DNA of 64,000 nt from IDS-8 sp040902105 (lineage in GTDB: Bacteria; Pseudomonadota; Gammaproteobacteria; Steroidobacterales; Woeseiaceae). The translations under genes were made by a program, and so were the position numbers. Under the pieces are notes generated by a model. It saw only the letters and a list, made by a program, of their open reading frames with translations, was not told where the DNA came from and did no database searches. This document shows, one piece after another, positions 30,442-36,726 of the stretch (the stretch's first letter is position 1; each line of letters starts with the position of its first letter). The DNA is taken from assembly GCA_040902105.1 (NCBI GenBank), contig JBBDXW010000049.1, positions 1 to 64,000 of the forward strand. Reading direction: 5' to 3'.

Positions 30442-30636
30442 ATGCCCAAAATCCGCCGTGGCGGTTACGTTTTTGTCACGTGGAAGGGCGACCACACACC
30501 CCGGCATGTACATGTGTACCGCGATGGCAAGCTCATCGTGAAATGGGACCTGGAAAACAAGATCCCGATGAAAGGTGCGGCGCCCCGCCGCGTGCGCGAG
30601 CTGATTCAGGGTCTTGAATCAAAGGGTCAGTTATGA
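30442..30636 (+). CDS. DUF4160-like small protein
   Basis: A 64-residue basic protein with the pattern of DUF4160: GYVFVTWKGDHTPRHVHVY, then KLIVKWDLENKIPMKG and a helix RRVRELIQGLE. The histidine-rich HTPRHVHV segment is the family hallmark. Such genes are common in toxin-antitoxin-like pairs, but a biochemical activity is not established. It overlaps the next gene by 4 bases (ATGA), so the two form one translationally coupled operon. A fragment of the same gene recurs at 32579-32623. Confidence 0.75.
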   Translation: MPKIRRGGYVFVTWKGDHTPRHVHVYRDGKLIVKWDLENKIPMKGAAPRRVRELIQGLESKGQL

Positions 30637-31118
30637 AAATTCGATCGATCACCGCGAATAACCGAAAGCACGCATTCGAGGCAAAGACGGCCGCGGGCAC
30701 CTTGCCGTTTCCGTACTCGAAGTCCGATCCCTCGCCAAGCGCGTCGGACCCCGTCCGCCGGGTGTTCGTGGACAAAGAGCTGGCACGCGAAGGCTTCACC
30801 TACGTGCTCGGTTCCGGCAAAGAAGGCACAGTCCACATCGAACAGGTGCTTGAATATAACCTTGATCCGGCTCACCTGCGAGACGCGCTTCTTTACCAGT
30901 TGACGCTCGAGGCTCGTAATCGAGTGGAGGCTTCACCGCTTTCGAAGCGCGAAATCATTCGCCGCCTCGGTACTTCGGCCACCCAGCTCTACCGATTGAT
31001 GGATCAGACCAACTACCGTAAGTCGATCGATCAGCTGTTGCGGCTGCTGCACATTCTCGATTGCGACGTCGAACTTGTGGTGCGGCAGAAGCCGGGAGCA
31101 GAGAAGGCAGCGGCGTGA
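30633..31118 (+). CDS. HTH protein paired with DUF4160, probable antitoxin or repressor
   Basis: A 161-residue protein with two parts. The N-terminal part is beta-rich (VFVDKELAREGFTYVLGSGKEGTVHIEQ). The C-terminal part has a helix-turn-helix (SKREIIRRLGTSATQLYRLM, about residues 104-123) followed by LLRLLHILDCDVELVV. I do not recognise a named family. The HTH, the coupling to the DUF4160 gene and the operator over the operon's -10 box suggest an autoregulating antitoxin-like protein. The first 24 codons recur as a broken copy at 32307-32377. Confidence 0.65.
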   Translation: MKIRSITANNRKHAFEAKTAAGTLPFPYSKSDPSPSASDPVRRVFVDKELAREGFTYVLGSGKEGTVHIEQVLEYNLDPAHLRDALLYQLTLEARNRVEASPLSKREIIRRLGTSATQLYRLMDQTNYRKSIDQLLRLLHILDCDVELVVRQKPGAEKAAA

Positions 31119-31297
31119 CTCGCGGCGCCAAATCCGTGTCTCATTGCTCTCAAGCAGGATAAAATTTCGACTGCGCTCGCTAGCGTGGTTATCGGTCAAC
31201 CAGCGTGACGGAAAAGAGGCGTCCGCGCTTTATATTGCGAATGCTTCTCATTCAAAAAATCCCTCCGTGGGGGATTTCGTGGCGGATGCGTCAACAG

Positions 31298-31352
31298 GAA
31301 ACTTTGACGTTTCTGTTTCAGAATTGACAATCCTGGAACGATAAAGTACAGT
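31298..31352 (+). promoter_or_regulatory. Promoter and inverted repeat upstream of the RES/Xre operon
   Basis: TTGACA (31324-31329), a 17-base spacer and TACAGT (31347-31352) make a good sigma-70 promoter before the Xre gene. Just upstream, GAAAC-N6-GTTTC (31298-31313) is an inverted repeat that could bind the Xre antitoxin. I see no gene in 31119-31297. Confidence 0.55.
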
Positions 31353-31371
31353 GCGCTCAGAGGTGACCCAA

Positions 31372-31713
31372 ATGAGCCAGAGCGCGGTCAAGAAGACGAT
31401 CGATGACTTGAAAGATCGCGGCCACCTGAGCGGCGTCGACGTAGCGAATATCGCGAAGGTGTCAAAGGCAACCGTATCGCGATGGTCGGCAGGAACGGCT
31501 GCGCCACACCCGAAAACGCAGCTTATCCTGTCCGACTTGCGCTACGTCGTCGATCGGTTGGCAGAATTCTACACGCCGGATGAGACGCGGCTTTGGCTGC
31601 ATGCCCGCAACGATCTGCTGGACGGTGCTACCGCCATAGAACTGATTCGCGAAGAACGTACTGATGAGGTTCTGCAGGCGCTGGAACGCCTCGATTCATT
31701 GACCTATCTCTGA
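31372..31713 (+). CDS. Xre/MbcA/ParS-family antitoxin of a RES toxin
   Basis: A 113-residue protein with an N-terminal helix-turn-helix (GVDVANIAKVSKATVSRWSAG) and a C-terminal DUF2384-like region (YVVDRLAEFYTPDETRLWL, ATAIELIREERTDEVLQALE) that binds RES toxins. ATG 31372 has AGGTG at a good distance; the GTG at 31351 overlaps the -10 box and is rejected. It precedes the RES gene by 15 bases, the standard antitoxin-first order, and probably represses its own promoter. Confidence 0.85.
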   Translation: MSQSAVKKTIDDLKDRGHLSGVDVANIAKVSKATVSRWSAGTAAPHPKTQLILSDLRYVVDRLAEFYTPDETRLWLHARNDLLDGATAIELIREERTDEVLQALERLDSLTYL

Positions 31714-31728
31714 CGCTCGCCTGAATCG

Positions 31729-32310
31729 ATGGCCGATCTTCTTGATCCCGATCTTCTCAGTGCCATCGACGCAATTCCCGGGCGGGCGTTTTCGGGCTCC
31801 GTCCGGCGTGTAACCTGGGCCAGCCGGGATCCTCTGGCAGCCAATCACGGCGGCGGGCGCTGGTCACCCGATGGTCGATTCGAGGTCTTATATACCAGTC
31901 TTGAAGCTGACGGAGCGCTGGCGGAAGTGTATTACCACTTGTCGCGGGCACCTGTCATGTCATCGTCGCACATGCGTCTGAATCAACTGAACGCCACTCT
32001 CAAAAACGTGCTCGCACTGACAACGGAGCAACTCCGCGAATTAGGCGTGGATGATCCACTTGCCTCGAGAATTGACAGCCACCAGGGTCGAGCCGTCGGG
32101 GAAGCGGCATTTATGCTCGATTTTCAAGGCCTGATCGTGCCGAGCGCTCGTTGGGACTGCAACAATCTGGTGTTGTTTACGGATCGCATTGAGCTGAACA
32201 AGGACATCCATCTGCAGCATCAGGCGGAGATTAACTGGCCGGCGTGGCGGGAACGGGCCGACAAAATGCACAAGCTGATTCAGGATCTTGAATCAAGGGC
32301 TCAGCTATGA
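31729..32310 (+). CDS. RES-domain toxin (NAD+-degrading type)
   Basis: A 193-residue RES protein. Known RES toxins (for example MbcT) degrade NAD+ using conserved Arg, Tyr and Glu. Candidates here are Arg44 in GGGRWSP, Tyr55 in VLYTS and Glu66 in LAEVYYH; a later CNNLVLFTDR segment also fits. The last 13 codons and the following gene start (32273-32377) closely match the DUF4160/HTH junction at 30599-30702, so the toxin's C terminus (LIQDLESRAQL) seems to have been replaced by recombination. Activity is unknown. Confidence 0.82.
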   Translation: MADLLDPDLLSAIDAIPGRAFSGSVRRVTWASRDPLAANHGGGRWSPDGRFEVLYTSLEADGALAEVYYHLSRAPVMSSSHMRLNQLNATLKNVLALTTEQLRELGVDDPLASRIDSHQGRAVGEAAFMLDFQGLIVPSARWDCNNLVLFTDRIELNKDIHLQHQAEINWPAWRERADKMHKLIQDLESRAQL

Positions 32311-32377
32311 AGATTCGATCGATCACGCCGAAGAACCAGAAAGCACGCGCTCAAGGCAAACACGGCCGCGGACACCT
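32307..32377 (+). pseudogene. Broken copy of the 5' end of the HTH gene
   Basis: Starts with the same ATGA overlap as the intact gene at 30633 and matches it over about 70 bases. A one-base insertion (ACCAGAAAG for ACCGAAAG) then shifts the frame, and a stop arrives after 24 codons at 32379-32381. Confidence 0.8.
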
Positions 32378-32391
32378 GTGAGGGGAGTCAA

Positions 32392-32416
32392 GATGAGGCT
32401 CGGCTTTGGCTGCGCG
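32392..32416 (+). pseudogene. Possible fragment of an Xre antitoxin gene
   Basis: Encodes DEARLWLRA, matching DETRLWLHA of the intact Xre gene near 31582-31608 at both base and residue level. The match fades after about 25 bases, so the origin of the following sequence is unclear. Confidence 0.45.
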
Positions 32417-32578
32417 CAACGCGCAGCGACGCGCCCCTCGAGGCCCTATCGGTCGACCTCCAGGAACGGCTTCTCAAGGCGACAAAGCGCGTCCCGGCCA
32501 TGCCACAAGTAACTGTCAAATCCGGGGCACTTAGCAAGCGTTGGCAGTCGCGGAACGGCGCCGGGGTCGAGCATTCCT

Positions 32579-32623
32579 GGCGGTTACGTTTTTGTCACAT
32601 GGAAGGGCGGCCACGCACTGCGG
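32579..32623 (+). pseudogene. Fragment of a DUF4160 gene
   Basis: 45 bases starting GGCGGTTACGTTTTTGTCAC match 30459-30503 of the intact DUF4160 gene with few changes. The match breaks at a GTGTAC/CATCGTG microhomology, where the sequence switches to the pilR tail. Confidence 0.8.
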
Positions 32624-32625
32624 CA

Positions 32626-32756
32626 GAAGGTGTACAACGGCAGGCCATCGTGGAGGCACTGGACAAAACCCGCTAAAACTGAACACCGCAGCCAGACTTC
32701 TGGGTCTGACCTTCCGGCAGCTCCGTTACCGAATCAAGAAAACTGGCATTGAATGA
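32626..32756 (+). pseudogene. Diverged second copy of the pilR 3' end
   Basis: Matches 30110-30241 from VQRQAIVEALEK to the stop. Most differences are at third codon positions (for example GCG/GCC, GTC/GTG, GAA/GAG), so this tail evolved as a functional pilR in another lineage before decay. A one-base loss after CGCTA and an early TAA at 32672-32674 break it. The distal part still reads AARLLGLTFRQLRYRIKK. Confidence 0.88.
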
Positions 32757-32898
32757 CGATCAGACGTCACGTGGTTCAAACTCGCCTGGCGCTCCGCCAC
32801 TGAGAAGAGGCAATCTGTGAGGGGAGTCACGCGGAAATCGGGGGTTGTCAACTAGTCTCTCGTCCGGTCTGCCTGCGAACAAGGTGAATTGCGCCATC

Positions 32899-33942
32899 AT
32901 GAAATCCGCATCCGATATCGGTTGGCTTCGTGGACCCGAGTTCGATCTCTTTTTCATCGTCGGCTTGCCTGTCATTGCCATCGCGAGCGGCTTTGCGGTG
33001 GTGTGGAACAATGATCTGTTTCTCCCTGTTCTGGCGGCCGACCTGTGGATTTTTGGCTACCATCACGTCGTTTCCACATACACTCGTCTTGCCTTCGACA
33101 AGAAGAGCTTCGTCGAATACAAGGCTCTGATCGTCTACTTGTTTCCGGCCGTCGCTGCTACGGTTGTCATTCTCGTTGCCGCAACTGGAATATGGGTCGT
33201 ACCAACAATCTATTTGTACTGGCAGTGGTGGCACTACACGCGGCAAAGTGAGGGCATATCCAAGGCATACGCCGGGAAGGCACACGGCAAATTTATCGGC
33301 GATCCGCGACTCGTCCGGGCCACTTTTTATGCCGTGCCAGTGACGGGGATACTGGCTGTATCGAACCGGGCGCCGGGCGAATTCCTGTTCTTCCCATTGA
33401 AAACCTTCCCCATTCCCGACGTTGTGCTCACCATCGCATTCATTGGGACAGGGATACTGCTCACGCTCTGGACAATCGATCAAATCCGGGCATGGCGTAT
33501 CGGTCAACTCGGCGTTGCGTACGTTATGTATGTTCTCAGTCACTACGTGATCTATTTTCTCGCGTATGTCTACATCGAGGAAATTAATTACGGCTGGCTC
33601 GTCATCAACATTTGGCACAATGCGCAATACATCTTGTTTGTATGGCTATACAACAATCGACGCTTCGGTGGAAAGGTCGACCCGGAATCGCCATTTCTCT
33701 CGACTATCAGTCAGAATGGGCGGTTTCTTCTGTATTTTTCGACATGCCTGACGATCTCAACATTGGCGTATTTTCTGATCTTGCACTACATTGCCGACGC
33801 GCTGGGCTCCGCGTTCGCGCTTACTGCGGGTGCGTTCGCACTGATCATCTACCAGACCATCAACTTCCACCATTACATCGTCGACTCGATAATCTGGAAA
33901 CTGCGCAAGAAAAGAGTGCGCGCAAATCTCGGCCTGACCTGA
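32899..33942 (+). CDS. Histidine-rich polytopic membrane protein of unknown function
   Basis: The 347-residue product has eight or more hydrophobic helices. I do not recognise the family. Histidines sit at helix ends in repeated settings: GYHHVVSTYTR, WQWWHYTRQSEG, LSHYVIYF, NIWHNAQYI and NFHHYIVD. Such a pattern resembles membrane metal enzymes (Brp/Blh carotene dioxygenase or fatty-acid hydroxylase types), but this is only an analogy. ATG 32899 (MKSASDIGWLRGPEFD) is preferred to an upstream start at 32845. It is 20 bases before an acyltransferase gene and close to pilA, so a role in pilin or envelope modification is possible. Confidence 0.7.
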   Translation: MKSASDIGWLRGPEFDLFFIVGLPVIAIASGFAVVWNNDLFLPVLAADLWIFGYHHVVSTYTRLAFDKKSFVEYKALIVYLFPAVAATVVILVAATGIWVVPTIYLYWQWWHYTRQSEGISKAYAGKAHGKFIGDPRLVRATFYAVPVTGILAVSNRAPGEFLFFPLKTFPIPDVVLTIAFIGTGILLTLWTIDQIRAWRIGQLGVAYVMYVLSHYVIYFLAYVYIEEINYGWLVINIWHNAQYILFVWLYNNRRFGGKVDPESPFLSTISQNGRFLLYFSTCLTISTLAYFLILHYIADALGSAFALTAGAFALIIYQTINFHHYIVDSIIWKLRKKRVRANLGLT

Positions 33943-33961
33943 CCGGCGGGGCGCGCGAGCA

Positions 33962-35146
33962 GTGCACAATTCGGGGGCCAAACCACGTTACTTCTCGGTT
34001 ACCGATCGCATCGGGCGCCTTCCGGAACTCGACGGGCTGCGCGGAATCGCCATTCTTCTCGTACTGTTTCGACACACTGTCCGCCCAATCATTGACCAAC
34101 ACGGCAGTTTGCTGCGTGTAGGATCGTGGGATCTCGCGATACCGCTGCTTAACGGATGGATGGGGGTTGATCTGTTCTTCGTTCTGAGTGGCTTCCTGAT
34201 CACGCATCATCTGTTGAACCGATGGCCCGCGCGGTTCAACCAAGGTTTCATGCTCCGGTACTGGGGAAAGCGCCTATTAAGAACGTTTCCAGCGTACGTG
34301 GCAGCGGTCCTCATTGCACTCTCAAGCGTGATCCCGCTTTTCGAGGTAAATGCCGAAAGTGCGTCCCACACGCTCGCAATACACCTGCTGTTTCTGCAGG
34401 ACTATTTCGGCTCGGACCTTGTTGCTGCCTTCTGGTCTTTGGGGGTCGAGGAAAAGTTTTACCTGCTTTGCCCTCTGGTCCTGTTCTACGTCAGCCGTCT
34501 GACGCCGCGGCGCAAGCTGATCGCACTGGCGGTGCTCGCCCTTTTGCCGACATTGCTGCGCGTGGCGACCCTCGCAGGCAGCCACGCCCAGTACCTGAAC
34601 TACCCCGCGTTTTTCTGGACCGTCCGATCGCCTTTCCACCTCGCCATGGACGGGTTGTGGATTGGTGTTATCTGCGCCGTGATTTACGCCAACGAGCAGC
34701 TGCGCGAGTCCATTCGCGCACTCAACGTCCGTCGCGTCGCAAATATCAGCCTTGTTGTGCTGGTCGTCTCAATGTCGTCCGTCGCCTGGTTCGATGGTGG
34801 ATGGTACTACGCGTCGACGATAGTCCTTGCCGTGATCGCGCTGGCGTTTGGCGGGTTGCTGCTGAGCTCGATCCTCGGACAATCGAGGATCAGCAAAGCG
34901 CTGCGCTCGGTCTGGCTACGGGCAATGTCGACGATTTCGTATAGTGTTTATCTCATGCACCTGATGTTCGTACCTCTGGCGCTGGACCTGGTCAGGCGGT
35001 TCCTTCCAGCCTTTGAAGCGCAGGCGGTACTGCATTTCCTCGCATTTACTCCGATATTCCTTGCGCTGTCGGTTACCGCAGGGCTGGCGTTGCATTTCAC
35101 GGTCGAGAAGCCCTTCCTGATACTGAAAGACAAGATCCGACTTTAA
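33962..35146 (+). CDS. Acyltransferase family 3 (OafA/YrhL-like) membrane protein
   Basis: Integral membrane O-acyltransferase of 394 residues with about ten helices. The N-terminal signature RLPELDGLRGIAILLVLFRH carries the conserved Arg27 and catalytic-type His38, and MGVDLFFVLSGFLITHHLL follows. These enzymes transfer acetyl or other acyl groups to envelope glycans. The GTG start at 33962 follows the membrane protein gene by 19 bases, suggesting an operon. The target may be a pilin-linked or surface glycan, given pilA 250 bases downstream; this is inference. Confidence 0.85.
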   Translation: MHNSGAKPRYFSVTDRIGRLPELDGLRGIAILLVLFRHTVRPIIDQHGSLLRVGSWDLAIPLLNGWMGVDLFFVLSGFLITHHLLNRWPARFNQGFMLRYWGKRLLRTFPAYVAAVLIALSSVIPLFEVNAESASHTLAIHLLFLQDYFGSDLVAAFWSLGVEEKFYLLCPLVLFYVSRLTPRRKLIALAVLALLPTLLRVATLAGSHAQYLNYPAFFWTVRSPFHLAMDGLWIGVICAVIYANEQLRESIRALNVRRVANISLVVLVVSMSSVAWFDGGWYYASTIVLAVIALAFGGLLLSSILGQSRISKALRSVWLRAMSTISYSVYLMHLMFVPLALDLVRRFLPAFEAQAVLHFLAFTPIFLALSVTAGLALHFTVEKPFLILKDKIRL

Positions 35147-35313
35147 TCGTGCCCTCGTGTCGAGAGACGGATGCGAGCTGACAATTCCTGTCACCTTTGG
35201 ACACAAATCGACCATTACTGTCGGCGAAAGCGGTCGGCTGCGGTCCACTCCCGGGCTGGATCAATTTCGAAATATGAAGTAAAAACAGAAAGATACAGGA
35301 TACCCAAGCGTAG

Positions 35314-35329
35314 TGGCATGCCGCTTGCT
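35314..35329 (+). promoter_or_regulatory. Sigma-54 promoter of pilA
   Basis: TGGCATGCCGCTTGCT matches the TGGCAC-N5-TTGCW consensus, with GG at -24 and GC at -12 ten bases apart. It lies 68 bases before the pilA start, and the sigma-54 activator PilR is encoded upstream. The rest of 35147-35397 shows no gene. Confidence 0.85.
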
Positions 35330-35397
35330 TTATACCGCGTACAGGCGGCAACGCCGTTACGATTTACAACACTCTCAAATGTACATGGAGTAATGCA

Positions 35398-35847
35398 ATG
35401 AAGAAGATTCAACAGGGTTTTACGCTGATCGAACTGATGATCGTCGTAGCGATCATCGGCATTCTGGCGGCGATCGCTATTCCTGCTTACCAGGACTACA
35501 CGATCCGTGCGCAGGTGACTGAAGGTATCAACCTGGCCACGGGCAGCAAGGTTGCCGTCACCGAGTTCTTCCAGAACGACGGCGCTTTCCCGGTCACCAA
35601 TGCCGAGGCTGGCGTACCGGCGGCTAACACGATTATCGGCAAATATGTCACCTCGGTAACCGTAGGCGCTGCCGGCATTATTACGGTGGTCTACGGCGAC
35701 CAGGCGCACTCGGAGCTTTCTGGCGATACTCTTATATTGACACCGACCTCCGCCGCTGGCGCCGGCAGTGTCGAATGGGATTGCACAGCGGGCGGAACCG
35801 TTGCTACGAAGCATCGTCCCTCTTCTTGCCGTGCTGCTGCCCCGTAA
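35398..35847 (+). CDS. pilA: Type IV major pilin PilA
   Basis: Prepilin with a 7-residue leader (MKKIQQG) cut by PilD before Phe, then the mature N terminus FTLIELMIVVAIIGILAAIA with Glu5 and Pro22. The 142-residue mature globular part ends in a disulfide loop between Cys129 and Cys144 (precursor numbering). GGAG precedes the ATG. A sigma-54 promoter and a strong terminator make it a single transcription unit, as expected for a highly expressed pilin. Confidence 0.95.
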   Translation: MKKIQQGFTLIELMIVVAIIGILAAIAIPAYQDYTIRAQVTEGINLATGSKVAVTEFFQNDGAFPVTNAEAGVPAANTIIGKYVTSVTVGAAGIITVVYGDQAHSELSGDTLILTPTSAAGAGSVEWDCTAGGTVATKHRPSSCRAAAP

Positions 35848-35900
35848 AGATTGGATCACAGGGCTGGTATTCATGGCCTTGATTTGGACTTTGACTCTAA

Positions 35901-35927
35901 AGCCCCGGGAACCCCGGGGCTTTTTTT
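35901..35927 (+). terminator. Rho-independent terminator of pilA
   Basis: A perfect 9-base stem AGCCCCGGG / CCCGGGGCT with an AAC loop is followed by seven T. It lies 54 bases after the pilA stop and separates it from the second pilin. Confidence 0.93.
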
Positions 35928-36074
35928 CGCCCGCTTCATGATTGGCTTACAATCGCAGGCAAAGCGCGAGGCTATGCTGATTGACCTGTTGCAACGATGC
36001 TGAGGTCAATCCGGATAGGCGATACCATCAGGCAGGCGGCTGAACCGGATAACATGGATGTAACTGTGGGGTCG

Positions 36075-36551
36075 ATGATGACACAGCGTAACAGAGGCTT
36101 TACCCTGATCGAGCTGATGATCGTGGTCGCGATCATCGGTATCCTCGCATCGCTTGCGATTTCCGCTTACCAGACTTATATCGTAAGAGCGCAGGTCTCC
36201 GAAGGCATCAATCTCGCAGCCAGCTTGAAAGTGCCGATTGTAGACGCCTTCTCGAACGATGGCTTGGCGCCAGCGGGACGGACAGACGCAGGGTTGTCGG
36301 CCAACGCGACAGATTCGAGTGGCTCCTACGTGACTCAGGTCGATATCATTGACGGCCGGATTGAGGTGACCTTCGGCGATGAGGCTCACACCGACATCCT
36401 GGGGGACACACTATCACTCACTCCCTATGCCACAGCCGGCAACACGGTTGCCTGGCGCTGCGGCAATGCGCCAGCACCGCCGGGAACCGAATTGACGGGA
36501 CATGTGGCGGCGACCGTCGAGCCGCGTTACCTGCCATCCACCTGCCGTTAA
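36075..36551 (+). CDS. Second type IV pilin, PilA paralogue with Pro22 replaced
   Basis: 158 residues. Leader MMTQRNRG, then FTLIELMIVVAIIGILASLA, so PilD should process it. It is a paralogue of PilA: RAQVSEGINLA, TFGDEAHTDILGDTLSLTP and the Cys pair (WRCG, STCR) align. At mature position 22, Ser replaces the Pro conserved in major pilins. ATG 36075 or 36078 are both possible starts. No clear sigma-54 box precedes it (a TGGC/GC pair at 35943 has 9 rather than 10 bases). A 7-base inverted repeat, ATTGACC-N17-GGTCAAT, lies at 35980-36010. Confidence 0.88.
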   Translation: MMTQRNRGFTLIELMIVVAIIGILASLAISAYQTYIVRAQVSEGINLAASLKVPIVDAFSNDGLAPAGRTDAGLSANATDSSGSYVTQVDIIDGRIEVTFGDEAHTDILGDTLSLTPYATAGNTVAWRCGNAPAPPGTELTGHVAATVEPRYLPSTCR

Positions 36552-36726
36552 TTTGTGGTTATGAAATCGAACCCAACCCGCAATCATCGCCTGGGGATAG
36601 TTTGGCTTAACAAATACCTGCATTTGTGAACAACAGCACAAAATGCAGTTGATCCGGGCACTTGGATCGGTAAGACTGTAGTGTCTGGATAGCCTCGATT
36701 TTACAGTGCACCGGACCCAGGACGGC

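Larger units (their letters stand above)
32376..32829. repeat. 15-base direct repeat flanking a fragment cluster
   Basis: CTGTGAGGGGAGTCA occurs identically at 32376-32390 and 32815-32829. Between the copies lie a short Xre-like stretch (32392-32416), a DUF4160 fragment and a pilR tail. The rest of this interval holds no intact gene. Confidence 0.75.

Noticed and set aside
32288..32512. 74-residue frame across the fragment region
   Set aside because: It runs across unrelated gene fragments out of frame with each; no family match.
30242..35146. Insertion sequence or integrase in the accessory region
   Set aside because: No transposase or integrase frame and no terminal inverted repeats were found; only duplicated gene ends and a 15-base direct repeat.
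35943..35957. Sigma-54 promoter for the second pilin
   Set aside because: TGGCTTACAATCGCA has 9 bases instead of 10 between GG and GC, and there is no TTGC.
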